Below are positions 56,377 to 64,000 of a stretch of DNA of 64,000 nucleotides, in pieces. Below the pieces are notes generated by a model that saw only the letters and a list, made by a program, of their open reading frames with translations, was not told the origin of the DNA and made no database searches. Each line of letters begins with the position of its first letter. The first letter of the stretch is position 1. Source of the stretch: Alphaproteobacteria bacterium (GTDB taxonomy: Bacteria > Pseudomonadota > Alphaproteobacteria > Rhizobiales > Aestuariivirgaceae); the NCBI GenBank assembly GCA_024640405.1, contig JAHEFB010000016.1, positions 1 through 64,000 on the forward strand, written 5' to 3'. The position numbers were made by a program, and so were the translations under genes.

Positions 56377-56564
56377 TTAGAGCATGATTCACTAAATTGG
56401 AATCGTTTGACCGATTTTCCGCGTTTGCTGGCAAGGCACGGTTCCCGCCGTGGTCTGGTAGACCACAAGGGAGCCATAACGCAGCCCAGCGGGCGCAGAA
56501 AACTGGCCTCCGGTGGGTCAAATCAGCCCATCAAACGGTTCTAATTTAGTGAATTGTGCTCTAA
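56377..56564. repeat. MITE-like element with 32-34 bp terminal inverted repeats
   Basis: The ends 56379-56410 and 56531-56562 are inverted repeats of 32 bases with about four mismatches (AGAGCA... / ...TGCTCT), extendable by TT/AA on the outside. The interior is itself palindromic around GTGGTCT-GG-TAGACCAC, and 56406-56513 matches the repeat at 1317-1424. The element is about 188 bases, non-coding and able to fold into one long hairpin. A TA flank on both sides may be a target duplication. No transposase with these ends is present in the window. Confidence 0.82.
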
Positions 56565-56833
56565 CTTCGCACCGTGGATTTGAACAGACATCGAGCATGT
56601 CGCCAGCGGGCCAACAATCCAACAAGACAAGGGTCCACCAAGAGCCCAAAAAACTTTGTTTGCCGCACCCGATGATTTTTCAGCCTCAGTAATCAAATTT
56701 TCGGCGGGTGGCCGGGTGTAGCTGCACAAGGTTAGATATTGAGTATCAATTGGAAAACGTCCGGACATTAGTCATTCCGCCTCCGTTCGGCATATTTGGG
56801 ACGCCAGATCGCCATGACACCACTGAGTGACAG
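56565..56833. other. Intergenic region without recognised gene
   Basis: With the MITE this makes 499 bases between the SDR and winged-helix/hydrolase genes with no supported gene. A 75-codon minus-strand frame overlaps the MITE arm and has no ribosome binding site or recognisable product. Confidence 0.4.
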
Positions 56834-58033
56834 TCAACCATTAATGAACGTCTCGATACTATCCATCAGTCTTGTGAAATGTTCTTCGGATGCAAAAAGC
56901 ATATGATTTGGGCTATTCAGTTGGACAAAAGATGCACCGGGGATCTCAGAAGCAAGGAATTTGCCTTCCGATAAAGGCGCAACAGAATCACGGTCACTGT
57001 GGAGTACGAGAGTTGGTATTGTGATTTTGGGCAGCAGCTTGGATACATCCATGTTGTCAAACAGGTTACGGAACTCAGCTATGTTTTCACCCGGCCCGCA
57101 AAGTTTTTGAAAATCGTTGAACCATTGCATCTGTTCGTGGGATGCCTCCGGCATAAACAATGTTGTCAGAGTTTGCCGGATTGCCGGATTTTCGTTCCCC
57201 CAGCTATTGCGAATAAGACTGACTAGCGCTTCACTTTCCTCGCGTTCCGCTTCGTTTCCGCGGTGTCTGCGACCGCGCGCATAGCCACCGTTCAGAACAA
57301 GATGAGAAACCCGGCCCGGATTACGCAATGCATAGGCAATGGCAACAGAAGCACCCTGTGACATGCCCAGTATGGCTACTTTTTCATACCCATAGGTCTC
57401 GGCGACCACCTCCATATCATCTACCATACGGTCAAAAGTGAGATTCACATTCGACCATTGTGAGAGGCCATTTCCTCTCTGGTCATACCTGATCACCTGA
57501 AACCTGCCTGAAAGATAACTGATGTAATCACCGTATGCCGGACTTTCCCAATCCATTTCCAAATGGGTCATCCAGCTTCCGGAAAACAGCAAAGGATAAC
57601 CATCGCCGGAAACGGCATGGGCTATCGAAGTGCCGTCCGTCGACCGGCAAAACCTGACCGTTGGCATTTGCTTCGGTCGACCACCGGAAACATTTGCCAC
57701 GTCCACGTTCACGGGTGCCTGAACTGTGTCGGTTGGCTGGATTGAGACAGGGCCAATTTGCCGAAAGCCTCTTCGACCTACCGTCTCAATGTACTGTGGT
57801 TGCCTGGCGCTGTCTTTCAACGCCTTGCGTATTTCAAAGATGTACTCCCGAACCAGGTCGGGGCTGACATTCAAGTCACCCCAAACCTCATCAAGAATCT
57901 GGTCACGTGAAATTACGACCCCTTCGCTGTTGATTATGCATTTCAACACGGAAGCAGCTTTAGGCGTTAATGTGGAAGTTTCCCGGCCCGATGAAAGGCT
58001 ACCGTCTTCCAGGTTTAATACCCACTGTTTCAT
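56834..58033 (-). CDS. Winged-helix DNA-binding domain fused to alpha/beta hydrolase
   Basis: A 399-residue fusion. Residues 1-100 form an OmpR/CadC-type winged helix (LTPKAASVLKCIINSEGVVI, ISRDQILDEVWGDLNVSPDL, YIETVGRRGFRQIG). A linker leads to an alpha/beta hydrolase from about residue 125 with the nucleophile Ser in LGMSQGASVAIAYALR, Asp in LVLHSDRDSVAPLSEG and His in NSPNHMLFAS. The domain pair is found in proteobacteria but its signal is unknown; a metabolite-hydrolysing or ligand-binding transcription factor is plausible. ATG 58033 follows GGAG at eight bases. The upstream frame (to 58189) is unlikely to be translated. Confidence 0.88.
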   Translation of the reverse strand: MKQWVLNLEDGSLSSGRETSTLTPKAASVLKCIINSEGVVISRDQILDEVWGDLNVSPDLVREYIFEIRKALKDSARQPQYIETVGRRGFRQIGPVSIQPTDTVQAPVNVDVANVSGGRPKQMPTVRFCRSTDGTSIAHAVSGDGYPLLFSGSWMTHLEMDWESPAYGDYISYLSGRFQVIRYDQRGNGLSQWSNVNLTFDRMVDDMEVVAETYGYEKVAILGMSQGASVAIAYALRNPGRVSHLVLNGGYARGRRHRGNEAEREESEALVSLIRNSWGNENPAIRQTLTTLFMPEASHEQMQWFNDFQKLCGPGENIAEFRNLFDNMDVSKLLPKITIPTLVLHSDRDSVAPLSEGKFLASEIPGASFVQLNSPNHMLFASEEHFTRLMDSIETFING

Positions 58034-58146
58034 ACAAATTCTCCAACGATCCCGGCAAAACTCAACGATAAACCCACGTTGCGCCAACGGCAGCGCTGTC
58101 CATTCGCAAGTAAGATCCATACGAACAAGAGACAGGAAACCGCCCA

Positions 58147-58389
58147 ATGCCACAAATCTCATCAAATAAGACACCACAGTTGATTTCAAGCAACCAAAGA
58201 TCGGTTGTCGTAGAAGTTTCGCGCTTTCTGAAAGAGCTGTCGCAGCACCTGGACGATGAAATCTGCAACGCGCTTCTGGAGGAAAACAACGAGCTTGCCG
58301 AACGTCTGAACTTGCATTTCACCAAGGCAAAGAGGCTGGCGAATGAACTCCAGACCACAGGTCATACTGCGAACAATCTACAAAGCTGA
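58147..58389 (+). CDS. Small hypothetical coiled-coil protein
   Basis: An 80-residue frame, divergent from the winged-helix/hydrolase gene, with a ribosome-binding-like AGGAAA eight bases before ATG 58147. The product is predicted to be one long amphipathic helix (RFLKELSQHLDDEICNALLE, then ELAERLNLHFTKAKRLANEL). It matches no family I recognise. It could be a genuine small gene or a chance frame. Confidence 0.4.
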   Translation: MPQISSNKTPQLISSNQRSVVVEVSRFLKELSQHLDDEICNALLEENNELAERLNLHFTKAKRLANELQTTGHTANNLQS

Positions 58390-58419
58390 GCATGCAGGCT
58401 GCCTTCTGTACCCACGCTG

Positions 58420-58678
58420 TCCAATGCCTCAACGCAACCAAATTAACCCCGCGCTGTGTCCCATAATCATCGGTTTCGAGCCCGCGCAATGATCGCCGGT
58501 CCGGAATGGCGGCAGTACTGATTATGAGATTCAGGCAACCACACTGTTCGACCACGGACCCAAGCGCGGCCTCGGGGGCCAGTGCATCGATGCCGCCAAA
58601 CGACAGCGCGAACCTGCCAGGTATCTCAGGAGCGAGCTCTTCCACCGCTCCGGCATGGCGCGCGTTCAGTCCAAGCCG
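58420..58678 (-). pseudogene. Decayed duplicate fragment of the SDR gene
   Basis: The minus-strand translation matches residues of about 40-125 of the intact SDR at 55.6 kb: LGLNARHAGAVEELAPEIPG versus VGLNARHAAAVEELASEIPG, and later VVEQCGCLN versus VVEQHGRLD. Nucleotide similarity extends over about 255 bases. The fragment lacks the Rossmann glycine motif and the Tyr-Lys active site, and similarity stops abruptly at both ends. It is best explained as a partial, degenerating duplication. Confidence 0.82.
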
Positions 58679-58954
58679 CGAGAAACTATAGTATTTCGCC
58701 AATTAACTTCCTGAAAGGAGACGGCAAATTTGGAAATTTGCCTTTGCGATGAGGGTTTGAACAAACCTCGAGTGCGTCTCCTGTCGGCACCTGGCTGATC
58801 TAAAGACAAACAGAACGGAGGGCCAGCCAGAGTTCGAAACGCTTTGGAGCCATTTCGGGATTTTCCCAGATCCGGTCATGAAACGATCAGTTGAACCCAA
58901 AACCCACATGCGACATTTGGACAACTCCGAATACAATCACATTTTTCGAAACAG
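58679..58954. other. Intergenic region without recognised gene
   Basis: About 276 bases between the SDR remnant and the RidA gene. Short frames on both strands lack ribosome binding sites. No repeat or RNA was recognised. Confidence 0.4.
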
Positions 58955-59332
58955 TCATTGGGAGAGCGTAGCAGTAACAATAATCTCAATAATTGTTTCG
59001 GGTGTTGGCAATGCGGAGACGGCGATGCAGGCACGTACGGGATATGGTTCAAAAAAGAAGCGCTTGTAAACCTCATCAACTGCGGGCTTAAACTCCAGTG
59101 AAGTAAGAAAAATTTGTACCAGAGTCACATCCGAAAAATTGGCACCAGCGGCTTCGAGGGTGGCGCCCAAATCGGCAAATGTGACTTCAGCCTGCAGGGC
59201 TGCATTGCCATTTTCGATTGTTCCATCCGGACGTATTGGCACATGAACCGAGTGCAATGTGCCATTAGATGCTATCGCCCAGGCATGAGGAGCTGGTGGC
59301 TTCTTGAAACTTGTTTCAATAGTTCGACGCAT
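58955..59332 (-). CDS. RidA/YjgF/Rid family protein
   Basis: A 125-residue Rid-family protein. Canonical RidA deaminates reactive 2-aminoacrylate-type enamines and imines formed by PLP enzymes. The conserved Arg sits in YPVRACIAVSALP and the C-terminus ETIIEIIVTATLSQ is typical. Tyr and other RidA-archetype residues near the N-terminus (SNGTLHSVHVPIRPDG) deviate, so it may belong to a Rid1-7 subgroup without the deaminase activity. ATG 59332 follows AGGAGG at ten bases. Confidence 0.88.
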   Translation of the reverse strand: MRRTIETSFKKPPAPHAWAIASNGTLHSVHVPIRPDGTIENGNAALQAEVTFADLGATLEAAGANFSDVTLVQIFLTSLEFKPAVDEVYKRFFFEPYPVRACIAVSALPTPETIIEIIVTATLSQ

Positions 59333-59432
59333 GAGCCAAAAACCTCCTGTTTTGCAATGAATTCCCATATCCTGTTTGGTCTGCTGCCTCAATGAGAAAG
59401 CTTGGAACGCTCATTGTCAGGTCGGCCCTCGT

Positions 59433-59921
59433 TCAGATCCGTCTGGAATCCGGGGAAACAACGTCTGCGGCATTTGAGGTCTCCAGGAACTCACGAAAAC
59501 TTTTGCTATACGCCAGTCTTTTATCCTGCCACCAAATCTGCATCCCTGGGGAATGATAGAACCACAAGATGTTTTCCCTATGAGCACTCCAAAAGTCTTC
59601 GGTCACCAGTCCAGAACGGTGCTGAAAAAACAGGTTCTCGAAGGTCCTAAATTGACTGGTGCCAATCGCGGCAAATCGAAAGAATTCGTCGTCGTTAAGC
59701 TGATCCGGGGACTCCAAGCCAAGCCGATAAATCCGGCTGAGTTCGCTGCTTGATGCGATTGTTGCCGCGGTATCCGCAAGCGCGATCGTAGTCAGATGAT
59801 GGGCCTGGGAGTACATGGCCAGTGTGTTCCTGCGAACCTGGAGCGCTAGATAGACGACCGACAGAACAACTGCGATTGCAGCGAGCGCCCCTGATATGGC
59901 TGAAACCGCTTGCCAACTCAT
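59433..59921 (-). CDS. Hypothetical membrane-anchored protein
   Basis: A 162-residue protein with one N-terminal transmembrane helix (residues about 5-27, VSAISGALAAIAVVLSVVYL) and a cytoplasmic helical domain. The soluble part (IYRLGLESPDQLNDDEFFRF, ENILWFYHSPGMQIWWQDKR) is seen in many uncharacterised marine and soil proteobacterial proteins of this size. Function unknown. It is separated from the RidA gene by 100 bases on the same strand. Confidence 0.75.
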   Translation of the reverse strand: MSWQAVSAISGALAAIAVVLSVVYLALQVRRNTLAMYSQAHHLTTIALADTAATIASSSELSRIYRLGLESPDQLNDDEFFRFAAIGTSQFRTFENLFFQHRSGLVTEDFWSAHRENILWFYHSPGMQIWWQDKRLAYSKSFREFLETSNAADVVSPDSRRI

Positions 59922-60191
59922 TTAGCCCTCCCGAAAAGCCAGTGACTATGAGCAATGCACCCAACTCTCGCCGAACATTCAGCCCGGATCATATTCCATC
60001 CGTTGTGCCTTTACCATGGGACGGAGAATTCAACAGTTGGCTACAGAGACTACGAGCTGATATCCTCCCGTGCAAATCTCTGGAGCCGGCACACGGCAGG
60101 CATCAGCTATGTCTTTAAGAAATTCTTTCTTGAGCCCGAAATTAAATCCTAGGCATGTGGTCTCTTTACGGGCCTTTAGAAAAAAGGATTT

Positions 60192-61871
60192 TCAAACCCT
60201 GTGGATCATCACATGCACGATCGGGCGCTTGCCCCATTCGGTCTCAACACGGCGGCGGATTGACTGGCGGAGTTTTTCCTGCACGACTTCGTCAATATGA
60301 CGCCGTTTGCGGGGGATCGATTCATATGCCTCCTCGATTACGTCCAGCACGAGCTCGAAGAATTCATACCCGGTCTCGGTTTCTTCCGGCAAACCGTCCA
60401 GCACGGTTTGCGGATCATCGGCCATTCGGCCACTGCCGTCGATCACCAGAGACACCGCCACCACGCCGACATGTGCCAGCTTGCGCCGTTTGCGAGAGGG
60501 ACCTTCGACACTGGGAACAATGAGACGTCCGTCCACATGGAGTCTGCCGCCGGGGACTTCATCCACGATCTCTGCTTTATCCGGCGCCAGTCGCAATATC
60601 TGCCCGGCGGCGGCGTGCGCAGTTGCGGGAATGCCGCACTCAACTGCAAATTCCATCTGCTTTGCCAGATGGCGCGCCTCGCCATGCATTGGCACAAGCA
60701 GCTTTGGCTTTATCCAACCGTAAAACTGCCGCAACTCATCCTGTCGCGGATGGCCGGACGTGTGAACCAATGCATCGTCCGAGGTAATGACTTCCACTTG
60801 CTGGTCCGCCAGCCGATTGAGCAATTCTCCGACCGATTTCTCATTGCCGGGGATTGTCTTGGACGAAAAAATGACCAGATCACCCTTGTCCAGGGTTATG
60901 TCGGGATGGTTGTCCGCAGCAATCCGGGCCATGGCAGCGCGCGGTTCACCCTGCGACCCGGTACACAGCAACACCACCTTGTCCTTCGGCAGGTAGCCAT
61001 ACTCGGTCTGGTCGCGGAAGCTGTTGCTGTCTTTCAGCAGGCCAACCTCGCGGGCCGCAGAGATGATGTTGTGCATCGCCCTGCCCGCGACAACCACCTC
61101 ACGACCGTTGGCGCGGGCTGCCTGGGCAATCGACGTTATGCGGCCCACATGACTGGCAAAGGTGGTGATTGCCACACGGCCTGTCGCCTCACTGATGATA
61201 TGGGCGAGATTGTCGGATATTTCGGACTCCGAGGGAGAGTGGCCTTCACGCAGGACATTGGTCGAGTCACAGACAAGAACATCGACGCCTTCTGTACCAA
61301 TTTCCGTGAGACGATCAATATCCATCAATGGCGGAATGGTCGGCGTGGGATCCAGTTTCCAGTCACCTGAATGTAATACCGTTCCCGCCGGTGTGCGAAT
61401 TGCCAGCGCTGAAGGTTCAGGAATGGAGTGGGTGACGGACACAAACTCGACCGAAAAGTTACCGACATCAGCAGTCCCGCCCAGTGGTACGACGCGCAAA
61501 GGCACCTCGCCCAACAACCCGGCCTCGGCCAGCTTGCGTTTCAGGAGTTCCGCGGTGAAAGGCGTACAGTAAACCGGGCACCGCAGTTGCGGCCAAAGCC
61601 ATGTTACAGCGCCAATGTGATCTTCATGGCCGTGGGTCAGAAATATGCCAAGCAGGTTCCTGGCTTCGTTTGCCAGATATCTGACGTCGGGCAGGATCAC
61701 ATCAATACCGGGGTCCCTTTCATCACCGAACTTGACGCCGCAATCGACCAGTATCCATTTGCGCCTGGCGGAAGAGCCCAGCCCGTAGGCGTAGGCGTTC
61801 ATGCCAATCTCCCCCATGCCGCCCATGGGCAACAATACCAACTCTCCCCCAGGCTTCCTGCGCCCCGCCAT
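60192..61871 (-). CDS. rnj: Ribonuclease J
   Basis: RNase J is a metallo-beta-lactamase/beta-CASP enzyme with 5'-3' exonuclease and endonuclease activity on RNA, the alphaproteobacterial counterpart of the Firmicutes enzyme. The 559-residue protein has the zinc motif LTHGHEDHIGAVTWL, VLHSGDWKLDPTP, VCDSTNVLREGHSPSE, the beta-CASP SQGEPRAAM and the HTSGHPRQDELRQFYGWIKP His motif. The C-terminal domain (from about 450) is present. It follows birA by 95 bases on the same strand. Confidence 0.96.
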   Translation of the reverse strand: MAGRRKPGGELVLLPMGGMGEIGMNAYAYGLGSSARRKWILVDCGVKFGDERDPGIDVILPDVRYLANEARNLLGIFLTHGHEDHIGAVTWLWPQLRCPVYCTPFTAELLKRKLAEAGLLGEVPLRVVPLGGTADVGNFSVEFVSVTHSIPEPSALAIRTPAGTVLHSGDWKLDPTPTIPPLMDIDRLTEIGTEGVDVLVCDSTNVLREGHSPSESEISDNLAHIISEATGRVAITTFASHVGRITSIAQAARANGREVVVAGRAMHNIISAAREVGLLKDSNSFRDQTEYGYLPKDKVVLLCTGSQGEPRAAMARIAADNHPDITLDKGDLVIFSSKTIPGNEKSVGELLNRLADQQVEVITSDDALVHTSGHPRQDELRQFYGWIKPKLLVPMHGEARHLAKQMEFAVECGIPATAHAAAGQILRLAPDKAEIVDEVPGGRLHVDGRLIVPSVEGPSRKRRKLAHVGVVAVSLVIDGSGRMADDPQTVLDGLPEETETGYEFFELVLDVIEEAYESIPRKRRHIDEVVQEKLRQSIRRRVETEWGKRPIVHVMIHRV

Positions 61872-61966
61872 CGTTACCCCTGTTCGCCTGCTTCAAACCC
61901 CAGGGGATTGTCACATTGCAAAAACCAGAAACTCATAACCTGATTGATTCCAATCGATTGAGCAAC

Positions 61967-62704
61967 TTATTGCTCCATCCATTCGACATCTCCTGCATGA
62001 TGCTGGTAGATGGAACCGTCATCCAGTGTAAGCACCAAAGCACCCTGTTCACTCAATCCTGTGAATTTGCCTTGCTTGCCGCCTTGAACCGATATTCGCC
62101 GATCACGTCCCATGGCGACTGACATCCAGTCATCCTGAATTCCGGAAAGACCTGCTCCATTCGACCACTGTGCCAGCCGCGCATGCATGGTTCGGCGCAG
62201 CTTGTCCAGCATGTCCCGCGGTTCAACTTCTATGCCGCAAGCCGCAAGATTGGTGGCAGGCCAGCGGGTATCTGACGGGTGATGAGCAAGGTTCAATCCG
62301 CATCCGATTATTGCTGCATGAGACCCTGCAGGGCCGGTCGTCTCGATCAATACACCTGATATTTTCCGCCCCCCCACCAGCACATCATTGGGCCACTTCA
62401 GTTGTACCGGGCCAGCAACGCCTGTCGCCAGAAAAGCATCGCGCACGGCAAGGCCCGCTACCAGGGAAAGGCTCGCGAGACGTTGCAACTCTGCGTCGGA
62501 ATACCACACCAGGCTCGCATAAAGATTGCCCGGCCGGGAAACCCAATGCCGGCCGAGCCTGCCCTTGCCCCGGGTCTGCTCTGCAGCCGCGATCCAGACC
62601 GGTTCCAGATTTTGGCCGATCACATGCGCGTGGGCTTCGTCGTTGGTGGAGCCGACGCTATCCTTCCAGACGATGTCGGGTTGTGCGCCCGCTGCAGCGT
62701 TCAC
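61967..62704 (-). CDS. birA: Biotin--[acetyl-CoA-carboxylase] ligase (BirA, class I)
   Basis: BirA biotinylates the carboxyl carrier protein of acetyl-CoA carboxylase. The 245-residue protein starts directly with the ligase domain ([13 protein letters not shown]) and so lacks the DNA-binding repressor domain. The biotinyl-AMP loop [18 protein letters not shown] and [20 protein letters not shown] are clear. It overlaps nuoN by four bases, the conserved end of the nuo operon in alphaproteobacteria. Confidence 0.96.
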   Translation of the reverse strand: MNAAAGAQPDIVWKDSVGSTNDEAHAHVIGQNLEPVWIAAAEQTRGKGRLGRHWVSRPGNLYASLVWYSDAELQRLASLSLVAGLAVRDAFLATGVAGPVQLKWPNDVLVGGRKISGVLIETTGPAGSHAAIIGCGLNLAHHPSDTRWPATNLAACGIEVEPRDMLDKLRRTMHARLAQWSNGAGLSGIQDDWMSVAMGRDRRISVQGGKQGKFTGLSEQGALVLTLDDGSIYQHHAGDVEWMEQ

Positions 62705-64000
62705 AGGAACAGTGATGCCGCCGCAGCATTGGCCGCAATGTTCAACTGCTTAAGAACCAGCACCATGCCGATTGCCATTACACCGGCAGCAATTGCAATG
62801 ACGCGAATTTCCATTGGCGCATCGTCAAACTCTTCTGACGGTTCGTCAAAATACATTATCTTGACAACCCGCAGATAATAGAAAGCGGACACGACAGAAG
62901 CCAGAACGCCAATTACCGCCAGCGCGTACAATTTTGCGTCAATGGCTGCCAGGAAGACAAAATACTTGCCAAAAAACCCTGCAAGCGGCGGTATACCGGC
63001 AAGCGAGAACATCAGCATTGAAAACACAAATGCCATTACACTGTCATTGCGGGCCAAACCTGAAAGATCCGAAATCCGTTCAACGGATGTGCCACGCTTG
63101 CGCATGTAGATGACACAGGCAAATGCACCCAGCGTCATGATCATGTAGATCGCCATATAGATCACGACACCGCGCACTCCGGATTGCGAACCTGCGGCAA
63201 GGCCAACCAGCGCATAGCCCATGTGGCCGATGGATGAATAGGCCAGCAGCCTCTTGATATTGCTCTGTCCAATGGCAGCGAATGCGCCAAGCGCCATTGA
63301 AGCAATGGAAATGAACACAATAACCTGTTGCCACTGAGAAACCGCGCCACCAAAAGCGTCATGCATCACCCGCACGAATACGGCCATTGCAGCAACCTTC
63401 GGCGCCGCCGCAAAGAACGCGGTAACAGGTGTGGGAGAGCCTTCATACACATCGGGGGTCCACATATGAAACGGGACGGCGGAAATCTTGAAAGCCATGC
63501 CGGAAATCAGGAACACGAGGCCAAACAGCAAACCCAGACCAACGCCTTCTCCGGCAGCTGCCCTTGCGATTTCGGAGAATGCCACGGAACCGGAAAAACC
63601 GTATATCAGCGACGCGCCGTACAGCAACATGCCAGACGAAAGCGCACCAAGTACGAAATACTTCAGACCGGCTTCCGACGATCGTGCACTGTCCCGGTTG
63701 AACGCGGCGACGACATAAAGCGAAAGAGACTGCAACTCGAGCCCCATATACAGCGCGATCAGGTCGTTGGCTGAAATCATCATCATCATTCCGGCTGTCG
63801 CCAGCATGATCAGAACCGGGTATTCGAATTGATCAAGTTTCTCGGTTTTCATGAAACTCGACGACATGATGATGGCGGCAGCCGAACCAAACAACACCAG
63901 CATCTTCATGAACCGTGCAAAGCCATCAACTATGAAGCTGTCCAGGAATGCACGCTGGGTTCCGCCGTCCGACATGAACACCACCAGTCCGGCGGTGATC
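62701..64000 (-). CDS. nuoN: NADH-quinone oxidoreductase subunit N (partial, 5' end outside window)
   Basis: NuoN is one of the antiporter-like membrane subunits of respiratory Complex I. The 3' 433 codons are present and the frame runs past the right edge, so the N-terminal helices are missing. Characteristic segments include [20 protein letters not shown], the conserved Lys helix [20 protein letters not shown] and [20 protein letters not shown]. It overlaps birA by four bases and probably ends the nuo operon. Confidence 0.96.
   Translation of the reverse strand, partial: ITAGLVVFMSDGGTQRAFLDSFIVDGFARFMKMLVLFGSAAAIIMSSSFMKTEKLDQFEYPVLIMLATAGMMMMISANDLIALYMGLELQSLSLYVVAAFNRDSARSSEAGLKYFVLGALSSGMLLYGASLIYGFSGSVAFSEIARAAAGEGVGLGLLFGLVFLISGMAFKISAVPFHMWTPDVYEGSPTPVTAFFAAAPKVAAMAVFVRVMHDAFGGAVSQWQQVIVFISIASMALGAFAAIGQSNIKRLLAYSSIGHMGYALVGLAAGSQSGVRGVVIYMAIYMIMTLGAFACVIYMRKRGTSVERISDLSGLARNDSVMAFVFSMLMFSLAGIPPLAGFFGKYFVFLAAIDAKLYALAVIGVLASVVSAFYYLRVVKIMYFDEPSEEFDDAPMEIRVIAIAAGVMAIGMVLVLKQLNIAANAAAASLFL

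Overview
The window is a stretch of an alphaproteobacterial chromosome, most likely from the Hyphomicrobiales (Rhizobiales) or a close relative. The case rests on gene order and family content: merR-ihfA-fabH-plsX-DUF177-ubiquinol-cytochrome c chaperone-bamE-hppA, then nusB-ribH-ribE-ribD-nrdR-glyA, an LdtR-type MarR regulator beside an L,D-transpeptidase, a Bpt-type aminoacyl-tRNA-protein transferase, and the nuoN-birA-rnj end of the Complex I locus. The species cannot be fixed from the sequence alone.

Layout. 1-1.3 kb: a complete IS256-family insertion sequence that appears to sit inside a palindromic dispersed repeat. 1.7-8.9 kb: conserved lipid, envelope and energy genes ending in a K+-independent proton-pumping pyrophosphatase. 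9.1-14.6 kb: an MFS transporter, a two-CBS protein, a class I PPK2 and two tandem CNNM/CorC-type membrane proteins. 15.0-31.6 kb: a dense phosphate and polyphosphate region. It holds an FNR-type regulator, a DUF1538/DUF1538/PII-like/CBS operon, two PiT transporters each paired with a PhoU-like DUF47 protein, a Na/Pi cotransporter, a PPK1 with a very long Ala/Lys-rich N-terminal extension, an FHA-like phosphatase plus P-loop partner, and two strongly lysine-rich small basic proteins. 31.7-38.7 kb: riboflavin/NusB/NrdR/GlyA core genes and the Ldt/LdtR pair. 38.9-46.6 kb: valine catabolism (3-hydroxyisobutyrate dehydrogenase, 3-hydroxyisobutyryl-CoA hydrolase, acyl-CoA dehydrogenase), dimethylargininase, hemB, a cupin, an ornithine-decarboxylase-like enzyme and a second beta-hydroxyacid dehydrogenase. 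46.9-55.5 kb: Bpt, an EamA exporter, two unrecognised convergent genes, parC and two PLP aminotransferases. 55.5-60 kb: a more plastic patch with an SDR, a MITE, a winged-helix/alpha-beta-hydrolase fusion, a decayed SDR duplicate and RidA. 60.2-64 kb: rnj, birA and the 3' part of nuoN.

Main hypothesis. Four FNR-box-like sites (TTGAT-N4-ATCAA, two perfect and two with one mismatch) lie upstream of the FNR gene itself, of the lysine-rich protein/DUF47/PiT operon, of ppk1, and of the second PiT/DUF47 operon. Three of them have a -10-like hexamer at about the spacing of an FNR class II promoter. With ppk1, ppk2, three Pi transporters and a proton-pumping pyrophosphatase nearby, this suggests an oxygen-responsive phosphate/polyphosphate programme. 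The Ala/Lys-rich PPK1 extension and the two Lys-rich basic proteins could tether polyphosphate granules or bind nucleic acid. This reading is inference; the motifs themselves are directly visible.

No rRNA, tRNA, CRISPR array or prophage was recognised by eye.
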